The notes below the pieces were generated by a model. It made no database searches and was not told the origin of the DNA. It saw nothing but the letters and a program-made list of their open reading frames with translations. DNA of 64,000 nucleotides from Bacteroidales bacterium (GTDB taxonomy: Bacteria; Bacteroidota; Bacteroidia; Bacteroidales; JAADJA01). A program made the translations under genes and the position numbers. The stretch lies in NCBI GenBank assembly GCA_020438105.1, contig JAGQVE010000021.1:1-64000 (forward strand). Direction: 5' to 3'. Positions 51,990-60,766 of this stretch are shown here, piece by piece; the first letter of the stretch is position 1, and the number at the start of each line of letters is the position of its first letter.

Positions 51990-54683
51990 TCAAGACCCTT
52001 GTTTTATTTCTTTGGTAACCGTTACGGTTGTATCATCATTAAAAAAAACAGTAAAGCCTAATTTCCTGAAAACGGCAATCATTGCTTTATTATCTTTGGT
52101 GGTTTCGGCACTAACCCTCGTTATTCCGGATTGATGTGCAATTTCCAAACAATAACTGGTCAAAATCTGGCCCAAATCCTTGTGTTGCCATGAATCTGTG
52201 ATCAACACCGCATATTCAGCAATGATCACATCCGGATCAGCAATTAACCTGCCTACACCAATCAATTTCTTGCGGCCCTCTTCTTCCACTTCGGCTACAA
52301 TGGCCACCTCCCGGTCATAATCAATAAAACAAAACTGGGTGGCCACCTCATGCGAATCATAATAAAAGTCGTAACGGAATCTTGAATAAATAGATTCTTT
52401 GGAACAGGAAGCAAGCAATTCGAGCCAAAGGGGTTCATCCTCTGGTTTAATGGGTCGCAAAACAACATCAGTTCCATCACTCAATTTCGCTTTTTTGATA
52501 AAGCGCTCCGGGTAAGGCCTCAGTATCAAATGCGAATAATCTTTTACCGGTTTCCGAAGGGCTTCCTGATCAACCACAATATGTGCATCCAAAGCAATTA
52601 CATCCTTATCGGTAACAATGAGCGGATTGATATCCAGCTCTTCAATTTCAGGGTAATCAGCCGCCAGGTATGAAACGCGGATGAGGGCTTCAATCAGCTT
52701 CTCCATATTTTTTGGTTCACTACCGCGATAACCCTCCAACAAGGGGTAAATTTTCAGCGACTTCAGCATCTGATGCGCCAATTGTGCATTCAGCGGCGGA
52801 AATTCAAGTCGCCGGTCGTTAAACAACTCCGCAGCAGTACCACCCATCCCCACAAGCATAACAGTTCCAAACACCGGGTCTTTTTTAATCCCAACGATCA
52901 GTTCCACAGCATCTTTCGACCAGATCATTTTTTGAACCGTAATTCCGTCAATTTTTGCATCAGGTACATTTCGCTTCACGGTTTCCATCATATTTTTAAA
53001 AGCGAGCCGAAGCATCTGCTCATTTTCAATATTCAGGATAACACCCCCCACATCTGATTTGTGGATGATATCGGGTGATTGGATTTTTAAAACAACCGGG
53101 TATTTTTTCTTTACTGCAATAGCAACTGCATCATCATCCGTTTTTGCAAGTTCAGGATGCGTAGTGTCAATCCCATAGTCGTTGATAAGCATTTTTGAAT
53201 CGTCTTCCGAAAGGATAGGAACCTTGGGAAACACTTCCTGCAAATATTTTTTTCTCAGTTCATCGCGGTCGTAACTGAAAGCAACCGGAATTTCCTGGGG
53301 AGTTTCAAACAGCAATTCCAGGTTTTTTGAATAATAAGAAAGGGTCATAAATGCCCTGATCGCCTGTTCCGGTGTTTCATAAGCAGCAATTCCGGAGTTA
53401 TTAAATATCTGAACGCCGTCGCGCATGGAGGCTCCGCCCAGCCAGGCAGCCATGATCGGTTTGGTGGAATTATCAGCAAGTTTTGCAATCGCTTTGGCGG
53501 TTTCGGTTGGCGCAGTCATCGCTTGTGGTGTAAGGATCACCAACACAGCATCCACATTTGAATCTTGTAAAACAAGCTCTGTAGCTTTGGCGAAACGGTC
53601 GGGAGTGGCATCTCCCAGAACATCAACCGGGTTTCCATGCGACCAGAAAGGTGGTAAATATTCATCCAGCTTTTGCATGGTATCATCGGTAAGCTGCACT
53701 ATGTGGCCACCCATCGAAATCAATGTGTCTGTTGCCATTACGCCAGGTCCACCGGCATTTGTAACAATGGCCAAACTGCTTCCCTTTGGTGCTCTTTTTC
53801 TGCCGATCAGATCGGTAAAGTCAAAGATGTTTCCGATGTTGTAAACACGTGCCAGTCCAGCACGGCGGAATACCGCATCGTAAATTGAATCTTCTGAAGC
53901 CAGGGCGCCGGTATGCGATGCTGCCGCTTTTGCAGATTCGGGAAATCGACCTGACTTATACACGATGATCGGTTTTTTACGTGCAAAGGCACGGGCCGCC
54001 GACATAAATGCCCTCGCATTGGCAATCGACTCAACATAAAGTACAATCGACCGTGTATTCGGATCCTGCCCGAAATAATCGATTAGGTCGCCGAAGTTTA
54101 CGTCCATGGAGTTACCAATGGAGACAAAATAAGAGAACCCGATATTGGCTTCATTGGCCCAGTCGAGCACAGAGGTACACAAAGCACCCGACTGTGAAAT
54201 AAACGCAACGTGCCCTTTTTTGGGCATACTCGACGAAAAGCTCACATTCATGCTGAATCCCGGAACGATAATCCCGAGGCAGTTGGGCCCGATCACCCGC
54301 ATATCCGGGTATTTTTTAACCTCAGTTTTTACCTGTTTTTCAAGTTTTGCTCCATCGGGACCGGTTTCCTTAAATCCGGCCGACATGATAATGATGCCAT
54401 TCACGCCTGCTTCGCCACATTCGGTAATGATCTGGGGGACAAATTTAGCTGCAGTCATGATCACCGCCAGGTCGGGCACCTTGGGCAAACTTTTTACATC
54501 AGGGTAACAAGGAATTCCAAAAACGGCTTCCCTTTTGGGATTGACAGGGTAAACCACACCGTTATAACCACCGCCAACCAGGTTGCGAAGGGTAATCCCC
54601 CCCACACTGTTGGAGTCGTTGGAAACGCCGATCAGGGCAATTCGTTTGGGTCGGAAAATACTATCAAGTTTCTTAATAGGCAT
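51990..54683 (-). CDS. ADP-forming acyl-CoA synthetase fused to GNAT acetyltransferase (Pat-like)
   Basis: The 897-residue protein (from ATG 54683) has four parts: a CoA-binding domain (about 10-140), a succinyl-CoA-ligase-like domain (150-460), an ATP-grasp domain (about 490-700) and a C-terminal GNAT domain (about 735-890: IYSRFRYDFYYDSHEV, DLGQILTSYCLEIAHQSGIT). Salmonella Pat has this order and acetylates and inactivates acetyl-CoA synthetase. Here H257 (ASHTGALAS) is kept in the position of the phosphohistidine of active ADP-forming synthetases, so it might both make acetyl-CoA and acetylate proteins. An acs gene lies 2.6 kb away. The open frame extends three codons upstream to 54692. 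Confidence 0.9.
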   Translation of the reverse strand: MPIKKLDSIFRPKRIALIGVSNDSNSVGGITLRNLVGGGYNGVVYPVNPKREAVFGIPCYPDVKSLPKVPDLAVIMTAAKFVPQIITECGEAGVNGIIIMSAGFKETGPDGAKLEKQVKTEVKKYPDMRVIGPNCLGIIVPGFSMNVSFSSSMPKKGHVAFISQSGALCTSVLDWANEANIGFSYFVSIGNSMDVNFGDLIDYFGQDPNTRSIVLYVESIANARAFMSAARAFARKKPIIVYKSGRFPESAKAAASHTGALASEDSIYDAVFRRAGLARVYNIGNIFDFTDLIGRKRAPKGSSLAIVTNAGGPGVMATDTLISMGGHIVQLTDDTMQKLDEYLPPFWSHGNPVDVLGDATPDRFAKATELVLQDSNVDAVLVILTPQAMTAPTETAKAIAKLADNSTKPIMAAWLGGASMRDGVQIFNNSGIAAYETPEQAIRAFMTLSYYSKNLELLFETPQEIPVAFSYDRDELRKKYLQEVFPKVPILSEDDSKMLINDYGIDTTHPELAKTDDDAVAIAVKKKYPVVLKIQSPDIIHKSDVGGVILNIENEQMLRLAFKNMMETVKRNVPDAKIDGITVQKMIWSKDAVELIVGIKKDPVFGTVMLVGMGGTAAELFNDRRLEFPPLNAQLAHQMLKSLKIYPLLEGYRGSEPKNMEKLIEALIRVSYLAADYPEIEELDINPLIVTDKDVIALDAHIVVDQEALRKPVKDYSHLILRPYPERFIKKAKLSDGTDVVLRPIKPEDEPLWLELLASCSKESIYSRFRYDFYYDSHEVATQFCFIDYDREVAIVAEVEEEGRKKLIGVGRLIADPDVIIAEYAVLITDSWQHKDLGQILTSYCLEIAHQSGITRVSAETTKDNKAMIAVFRKLGFTVFFNDDTTVTVTKEIKQGS

Positions 54684-54696
54684 AGCGAGCAAATTA

Positions 54697-54724
54697 GAAA
54701 ATTAAAACAGGAAACAGGCCTGTT
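54697..54724 (-). promoter_or_regulatory. Candidate promoter and operator palindrome for the Pat-like gene
   Basis: TAATTTTC (54704-54697, minus) resembles the -7 consensus and lies 13 bp before the ATG. A perfect 12-bp palindrome AACAGGCCTGTT (54713-54724) sits just upstream of it, in the space usually taken by the -33 to -7 spacer, where a bound regulator would block transcription. This is motif inference only. Confidence 0.3.
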
Positions 54725-54892
54725 AATTGTTTCACAAAAGTAGGAAACTAAATCTTTTCTGCAACACATTCGGAGTGTTGGATTAACAATTAATAAAAGC
54801 TTAAGGTTAACAAGATTAGATCATAAACAAACAAGAATGGCTAACTTTAGCGATAAAACATTTCCCTTAAAAAATAACTTTAGAATTTTTTA

Positions 54893-55749
54893 TTATTTCA
54901 CAAACTCAACATATAAATAGTAATCTTCGGTTAAATCATATACTGGAGAGGAAAGAGATTTTTTGATGAGTTGTATATTTTTCAATGGTATCAATTTACC
55001 ATTTCCATTCATTTCAACATATATGGCCGGTTCATCACCATTAATAATTTCCTTTATCCAAACAACAGCGAGTCCTGCTTTCGGATATAAATCCATTTCT
55101 TCCGCAAGGTCTTCCTCCCGCTTTTCTTTAATGTAAATGGATTTTCCTTCTTTGATCCTCACTTTATTGGTTTTTGACTTTGACGCAATTGTTAACCGAA
55201 TATTCTTATTGGGATCATCTGAAGTAAAATGTTTGTCGACAGGATATCTTTGATATAACCGATTAACCAGATTCTGATCTCTTTTAAAGGATTTCCATTC
55301 GTATGGAATAACCTTGAAGTCATCATTTAAATAGTGTATTAAAACAATCGTACTATCTTCTTTCAAATAATATGCTGCCAACTTGAACTCATTATCATCC
55401 AGAAAACTCAAAATATTATACAGTTTTTTTCAGCAGGTTCAATGCTGTTTCCCAAGTCATGATGAAGAATTAAAGGAGTCCAGTTTGGGTCAACATCAAA
55501 CTTTGCGCTTTTACTTTTCTTATCAATTGCAGGAGTCCGGGAGGTAATATCTCGGATGCTATCCTTCGAGATATAAATTTTATGCCATTCAAATTCATCC
55601 TCCACCAATAACAAAACACTATCCGTAAAAACTTCATAGGTTATGCAATTTAGTGTATCGTCACTTCTTGTTATAATTGAAAACTGAGCAAATGTACTTT
55701 TAACAAGAAAAATCAGACTTATGAGTAAAATGTATGGCTTTAATTGTGG
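54893..55749 (-). pseudogene. Secreted protein of unknown function, frameshifted and lacking a normal start
   Basis: The upper frame reads LKPYILLISLIFLVKSTFAQ, a clear signal peptide, and continues to NSIEPAEKN before a stop near 55409. The lower frame then continues KLYNILSFLDDNEFKLAAYY to the stop at 54893. The break is at a run of seven A (minus strand; seven T at 55424-55430). One extra A would join the two frames into about 285 residues. No ATG is in frame for the signal peptide; the codon where one is expected reads TTA (before AAG CCA). Either the gene is decaying or the slip is a sequencing error. I do not recognise the protein. Confidence 0.7.
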
Positions 55750-55802
55750 TTATTTTTTAAATTGATAATCAAATCAAAAATATTAAATCTTTTAAAGTCC
55801 AT

Positions 55803-55830
55803 AAAAAAAAGACGCCCCGAAGAGCGTCTT
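55803..55830 (-). terminator. Rho-independent terminator after the OFA transporter
   Basis: AAGACGC (55809-55815) pairs with GCGTCTT (55824-55830). On the minus strand the stem is followed by a run of eight T, directly beyond the transporter stop. Confidence 0.88.
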
Positions 55831-55838
55831 AGTCATTT

Positions 55839-57173
55839 TTAAACTTTTTTCGGTGCTTTTATTAATAGTATAATGAATGCACCTATGATGCAAGCAATAC
55901 CAGCAATTATAAATGGTGTCCACCAAGCTGATGGATTGTCAGCACCTTTTGCTGCATCCTTGAATACTCCAGCAAGTTGAGGACCAACAATCCCAGCAAT
56001 GCCATAGGCAAAAAAGACGAGGCCATAATTTTTCCCTACAGTTTTATTTCCAAAAAAATCAGCTGTTGCAGCAGGAAATAAGGCAAAGTTCCCACCAAAA
56101 TTAAATCCAATAATGGCGGCTGCTATAATAAATGAAGCAGTTCCAGCACCCAATTGAAACAAAAACAACATAATGATTCCCTGAAATAAACACATTAAGA
56201 AAATAGCAATTCTACGCCCTATTTTATCGGATACAATCCCCCAAATTATTCGTCCCAGACCGTTTAATATAGCATAAGTTGCCATGGCAGTGCCAGCAAT
56301 TGCACTTGCCCATTCTTTTGTTGGCCCAAAATCTGAATTAGATGGATCAAGGGACCCTAATTTTGAAAAAGTTAATGAATCGATACCAAACAACTTAATA
56401 CAATAAATTACCATCAAACCAGCCAATGCAGAAAATACAAAGGTGATAAATAGCATATAAAACTGTGGAGTTCTCAGCATCTCTCCACTTTCAAAATTAA
56501 TTTGTCCGGAAGCTTTGGCAGCGCCAGCCTCAGGTGGAATGTATCCTTTCGGTAACCAACCCTCAGGAGGATCTTTCATTACAAGACTACCAATCAGCAC
56601 CATGGCTGCGAATATAAAACCATAAAGAACAAAAACGCTTCTCACTTCATCAAGACCAAACAACTCAAAATCTTTTAGCAGCCCTCCTCCCCAGGCACCT
56701 GCCCATTTTACCCAAATTGTCGCACCAAAACCAAATCCAGCAACTGCTAGTCCGGTCAGCATTCCTTTTTTATCTGGAAACCATTTTACACCAACCGCAA
56801 TCGGAACTACATATGCTAATCCGATACCTGACCCGCCGACTATTCCAATAAGTATAAGTTGTGCAACAAAACTGTTTCCAAAAAAACCAGCAAGAATATA
56901 TCCAAGTCCAAGAATGATCCCACCTGCCATCGCTAGTTTCTGTGGTCCAATCGAAGCTAGTTTTCTTCCAGCCCAGATCATTACCAGTGCAAAAAAGAAT
57001 AAACCGGCGGAAAATATCCAGGCTGCCTGACCGGCAGAAAACCCATAAGATCCGCCAACTTCCGTTAATTTGGGTGTAAAAACCGACCATGCATATATAG
57101 CACCTAAGGCCAGTTGAATTAGAATAGCTCCAATAACAACGAGCCATCTGTTCATAACTTTTTGTTGTTCCAT
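55839..57173 (-). CDS. OFA-family MFS transporter (oxalate/formate antiporter-like)
   Basis: The 444-residue protein (ATG 57173; two in-frame upstream codons reach 57182) has twelve membrane helices and the family start WLVVIGAILIQLALGAIYAWSVFTP. GWLPKGYIPPE in the central loop is also typical of OFA transporters. OFA members move small carboxylates such as oxalate, formate or lactate. The adjacency to acetyl-CoA synthetase suggests acetate or a similar acid, which is inference. Confidence 0.88.
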   Translation of the reverse strand: MEQQKVMNRWLVVIGAILIQLALGAIYAWSVFTPKLTEVGGSYGFSAGQAAWIFSAGLFFFALVMIWAGRKLASIGPQKLAMAGGIILGLGYILAGFFGNSFVAQLILIGIVGGSGIGLAYVVPIAVGVKWFPDKKGMLTGLAVAGFGFGATIWVKWAGAWGGGLLKDFELFGLDEVRSVFVLYGFIFAAMVLIGSLVMKDPPEGWLPKGYIPPEAGAAKASGQINFESGEMLRTPQFYMLFITFVFSALAGLMVIYCIKLFGIDSLTFSKLGSLDPSNSDFGPTKEWASAIAGTAMATYAILNGLGRIIWGIVSDKIGRRIAIFLMCLFQGIIMLFLFQLGAGTASFIIAAAIIGFNFGGNFALFPAATADFFGNKTVGKNYGLVFFAYGIAGIVGPQLAGVFKDAAKGADNPSAWWTPFIIAGIACIIGAFIILLIKAPKKV

Positions 57174-57233
57174 AACACACACTTGTTTTTAAATGATAAA
57201 AGTAGATTTCTACATATATGGAAAAGACTTAAA

Positions 57234-57268
57234 CCAAAAGACATCAGCCATTAGACTGATGTCTTTGG
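57234..57268 (-). terminator. Hairpin between acs and the OFA transporter
   Basis: AAAGACATCAG (57237-57247) pairs with CTGATGTCTTT (57256-57266) and the stem extends on both sides with CC/GG after one bulged A. It lies 16 bp after the acs stop and may end or attenuate the transcript before the transporter. Confidence 0.7.
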
Positions 57269-57283
57269 TAATTATAATCGAAA

Positions 57284-59206
57284 CTATCGTTTCACTGAAA
57301 CCTTGGCGCCGCCAATGATCTCTTCGACAACACCCGGATCGAGCAAGGTAGAAGTATCACCCAGGTTGGTTGCATCGCCTTCACCAATTTTACGGAGAAT
57401 CCGACGCATGATCTTACCTGAACGCGTTTTGGGAAGTCCGCTTACGATCTGGATCATATCAGGTTTTGCAATGGGCCCGATGATCTTGTTAACGGTATCG
57501 CGGATCTCTTTTTCGATGGTTTGCATTTCTGTATCTGAAAGCTCATCGCAGGTAACATAGGCATAAATACCCTGTCCTTTGATTTCGTGCGGATAACCAA
57601 CCACAGCCGATTCATTCACTTTTGGATGCTGATTGATGGCATCTTCCACCTCAGCAGTTCCGATGCGGTGACCGGAAACATTGATAACATCATCCACACG
57701 GCCCATAATTCGGTAATAACCTTCCTCGTCGCGTTTGGCCCCGTCACCAGTGAAATACAATCCTTTGTAAGTACTGAAATAGGTTTGATAACATCTTTGG
57801 TGATCACCGTAAGTGGTACGCAGCATTCCCGGCCAGGGGAATTTGATACAAAGGTTTCCTTCAACGGAATTACCTTTCAGCAAATTACCTTCATTATCGA
57901 CCAGCACAGGTTGGATACCCGGAAGCGGCAAAGTAGCGAATGAAGGTTTGGTAGGTGTAATACCGGCTAATGGTGTGATCATAATACCACCGGTTTCGGT
58001 TTGCCACCAGGTATCAACAATGGGGCAACGGCCACCACCCACTACATCGTGGTACCAGCGCCATGCTTCTTCGTTGATCGGCTCACCAACTGTACCTAAA
58101 ACTTTCAAGGATGAAAGATCATGTTTGGTTACCCATTCATTGCCTTGTGCAACCAGTGCACGGATGGCAGTAGGAGCTGTGTAGAACTGGTTCACCTTAT
58201 ATTTGGCAACTACTTCCCAGAAACGTCCGGCATCCGGCCAGGTAGGTACACCTTCGAACATGATGGAAGTGGCACCTGAAAGCAGCGGTCCGTAAACGAT
58301 ATAGGAGTGACCGGTTACCCAGCCGATATCGGCGGTACACCAGTAAATATCGCCATCATTATACTGGAATACATTTTTAAAGGTATACTCAGCATATAAC
58401 ATGTATCCTGCTGTGGTATGCAATACCCCTTTTGGTTTTCCGGTTGATCCGGAGGTATAAAGAATAAACAGGGTATCTTCGGCATCCATGATCTCAGCTT
58501 TGTTCTCTTTGGAAACACCCTGGATCAAATCGCTCCACCAGATATCGCGTCCGTCGACCATGGTAACAGGATCGCCGGTACGTTTGTACACGATGGTAGT
58601 TTTAACTGAAGGACAATTTTCAACAGCCTCATCCACGATGGATTTCAGCGGAATGCTTTTGGTTCCACGATAAGCACCATCAGAAGTGATCACTATGTTT
58701 GATTCAGCATCGTTAATCCTGTCTGCCAGCGCATTAGCAGAAAATCCTGCAAAAACAATGGAGTGAATAGCACCGATACGTGCACAAGCCAGCATAGCTA
58801 TGGCCAACTCAGGGATCATCGGGAGGTAAATGGCAATACGGTCGCCTTTTTTCGCTCCGGCTTTGATCAATGCATTTGCAAACTCCTGAACTTTCTCAAA
58901 AAGCTCTTTGTAAGTCAGTTTTACTTCTTTCTCTTTCGGATCATTGGGCTCCCAGATGATGGCATACTGATCCTGACGCTGGAATAAATTCCGTTCGAAA
59001 ATATTCTCAGTGATGTTCAGTTTACCATTTACAAACCATTTTACATGGGGAGCATCTTTGCCTTCAAAGTACCAGTCGAGTACCTGATCCCATTTTTTTC
59101 TCCAGTAATGAGTTTCGGCGATGTTAGCCCAAAAGCCTTCAGGATCAGCAACACTGTCCCTGTATTTTTCCAAATACTCGGCAAAACTTGTGATTTTATT
59201 TGTCAT
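57284..59206 (-). CDS. acs: Acetyl-CoA synthetase (AMP-forming)
   Basis: The 640-residue enzyme activates acetate to acetyl-CoA with ATP. Motifs include the AMP-binding YTSGSTGKPKGVLHTTAGYM (about 264-283), WWQTETGGIM (about 403-412), YFTGDGAKRDEEGYYRIMGR and, at the C-terminus, LPKTRSGKIMRRILRK. K598 in this last motif is the lysine acetylated by Pat and freed by CobB in enterobacteria, making Pat-like control here plausible. The porin gene lies 58 bp upstream on the same strand, and the transporter follows after a hairpin. Confidence 0.97.
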   Translation of the reverse strand: MTNKITSFAEYLEKYRDSVADPEGFWANIAETHYWRKKWDQVLDWYFEGKDAPHVKWFVNGKLNITENIFERNLFQRQDQYAIIWEPNDPKEKEVKLTYKELFEKVQEFANALIKAGAKKGDRIAIYLPMIPELAIAMLACARIGAIHSIVFAGFSANALADRINDAESNIVITSDGAYRGTKSIPLKSIVDEAVENCPSVKTTIVYKRTGDPVTMVDGRDIWWSDLIQGVSKENKAEIMDAEDTLFILYTSGSTGKPKGVLHTTAGYMLYAEYTFKNVFQYNDGDIYWCTADIGWVTGHSYIVYGPLLSGATSIMFEGVPTWPDAGRFWEVVAKYKVNQFYTAPTAIRALVAQGNEWVTKHDLSSLKVLGTVGEPINEEAWRWYHDVVGGGRCPIVDTWWQTETGGIMITPLAGITPTKPSFATLPLPGIQPVLVDNEGNLLKGNSVEGNLCIKFPWPGMLRTTYGDHQRCYQTYFSTYKGLYFTGDGAKRDEEGYYRIMGRVDDVINVSGHRIGTAEVEDAINQHPKVNESAVVGYPHEIKGQGIYAYVTCDELSDTEMQTIEKEIRDTVNKIIGPIAKPDMIQIVSGLPKTRSGKIMRRILRKIGEGDATNLGDTSTLLDPGVVEEIIGGAKVSVKR

Positions 59207-59264
59207 AGCTAAATGATTAAAGTTTTTAAAGAATATTGTTAATTGTACTTTTTATGTTCGTGGA

Positions 59265-60539
59265 TTAAAAGAAATAATATACACCAACTAAAAACCGGAA
59301 ATTGGCAACCTCTTTTGCATCTTTTACTGAGCCATCCTCATCGTTAGTTCCATAAGCTGCAACCGTATATTCAATTTCAGGAGCTACTCTGAATCGTCCT
59401 GAATTTATGATCACCCTGGGAGATACCCTGTAAACATAATCAATATTTTGCGAACGGGCATAATATTCACCCATTACATCATCACCAATACCATTGTTTT
59501 TGGTATAACCTCCAAATAAACCATATTGCACTTTGGTTCCATTGGTACTGATTTCACCCCAGAAAGAGGTGGTTTTGATGGGTGCATATTCCTGCTCACC
59601 GGTTGTTGCATCAAAGGAAGTTACAGCATATCCACCAACCATGGTCATACTCTGCATCAGTTGGCCCATAACGCCCTCAAGTTTAAAGGTAAGTTTTTCA
59701 CACTTATATTTCAAATAAGCCATGAATGAGGTTCCTGATACAGTTTCGTTTACCTTATAGTTTTCCGGCCCAGAGGTAACATTAATTATGGTAGAAGCTA
59801 AACGTGGTGTGAGCATTTTATAATTACCACCAACGCCGGCTAAAAACTCATTGCCATTATCCGTCTTTTTATTGTACTCAAAACGCAGGTTAAATTCTGG
59901 CATTGCCGAATTGATCAGGAATTTTGGTGAGGCCATTTTTATCCCAGGTGTTCCTCCCACTGGGCCGGAATCAACAAAATCAACCTGTTCCATTGCGGTT
60001 AGGATTGCTTTGAAATCACCAAGTTTTTGCGATAACCTGATCTGAGGATTACGGGAAAACGGTTGAAAGGGCGCTCCCGTGTTAAAAGAAACAGTACCCG
60101 GATAACATGAGGTAATAAACATGGGATGCCAGTACTGCCCAACCAATAATTCAGTATTGGTCCAGGTTAACTTTACAAAAGCATGCCGCAAACGAAAACC
60201 ATTGATATCGGTTCCGATATTACCAAAAAAGGCACCTTCAATCAATCCTGAAGTTTTAGCACCAAAAGCATCAGGACCGGTGATCTTGCCGGTAAGACGC
60301 GTTTGAATGGATAAAATATTCAGTTTTGCTTTCGCATTAAGATCATCGCCATTCATATCCAATGATTCTCCGGCGGGATACAAAAGGAAATGTCCTTCAC
60401 GAGCATCAATGGTTTGACGCGAGTCGAAAAACACATCACTTTTCACAAATCCACTGAACTTAATACCGAAATCTTTTTCTTCCTGAGCAAAGCTTAATAC
60501 AGGGAGGGATAAAACCAGAAATAAAACCAGTTTTTTCAT
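59265..60539 (-). CDS. DcaP-like outer-membrane porin
   Basis: The 424-residue protein has a signal peptide (LVLFLVLSLPVLSFA|QE) and a beta-barrel pattern. It opens FGIKFSGFVKSDVFFDSRQT, contains FRLRHAFVKLTWTNTELLVGQ (about 119-139), and ends with aromatic FRFLVGVYYFF. It resembles DcaP-type trimeric porins, which pass small organic acids. It lies directly upstream of acs on the same strand with no terminator, so it may serve acetate or other acid uptake. Confidence 0.8.
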   Translation of the reverse strand: MKKLVLFLVLSLPVLSFAQEEKDFGIKFSGFVKSDVFFDSRQTIDAREGHFLLYPAGESLDMNGDDLNAKAKLNILSIQTRLTGKITGPDAFGAKTSGLIEGAFFGNIGTDINGFRLRHAFVKLTWTNTELLVGQYWHPMFITSCYPGTVSFNTGAPFQPFSRNPQIRLSQKLGDFKAILTAMEQVDFVDSGPVGGTPGIKMASPKFLINSAMPEFNLRFEYNKKTDNGNEFLAGVGGNYKMLTPRLASTIINVTSGPENYKVNETVSGTSFMAYLKYKCEKLTFKLEGVMGQLMQSMTMVGGYAVTSFDATTGEQEYAPIKTTSFWGEISTNGTKVQYGLFGGYTKNNGIGDDVMGEYYARSQNIDYVYRVSPRVIINSGRFRVAPEIEYTVAAYGTNDEDGSVKDAKEVANFRFLVGVYYFF

Positions 60540-60595
60540 ACACTTTGTCTTTTAATTTGTCTGTACTTTTATTGTTATTTGATTAACAATTGGCG

Positions 60596-60603
60596 CAAAA
60601 TTA
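60596..60603 (-). promoter_or_regulatory. Candidate -7 promoter box for the porin-acs transcript
   Basis: TAATTTTG on the minus strand (60603-60596) matches the consensus exactly, 57 bp before the porin ATG. The -33 box is weak (TTTC). Confidence 0.35.
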
Positions 60604-60707
60604 TAATAAATTTTTCCTATAAAAGAAAGGTTTTGCTAATTTATCAGCAATCTAAATAAGTACTGAGTTCCAGCACTAAATTATTTGTTAAAAAAATAAC
60701 AATAAGC

Positions 60708-60738
60708 TTGGTTTAGCCAAAAAGGCTTTCTAATTTCG
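60708..60738 (+). promoter_or_regulatory. Candidate promoter for ackA
   Basis: TTGG (60708-60711) and TAATTTCG (60731-60738) are spaced 19 bp apart, close to the Bacteroidota -33/-7 promoter pattern, 28 bp before the ATG at 60767. Confidence 0.4.
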
Positions 60739-60766
60739 CCGCCTGAATTTTGAACTATAAATAACT

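Noticed and set aside
54893-55614. Two separate overlapping genes in the minus direction
   Set aside because: Inserting one A in the seven-A run fuses them into one signal-peptide-bearing protein, so they are one broken gene.
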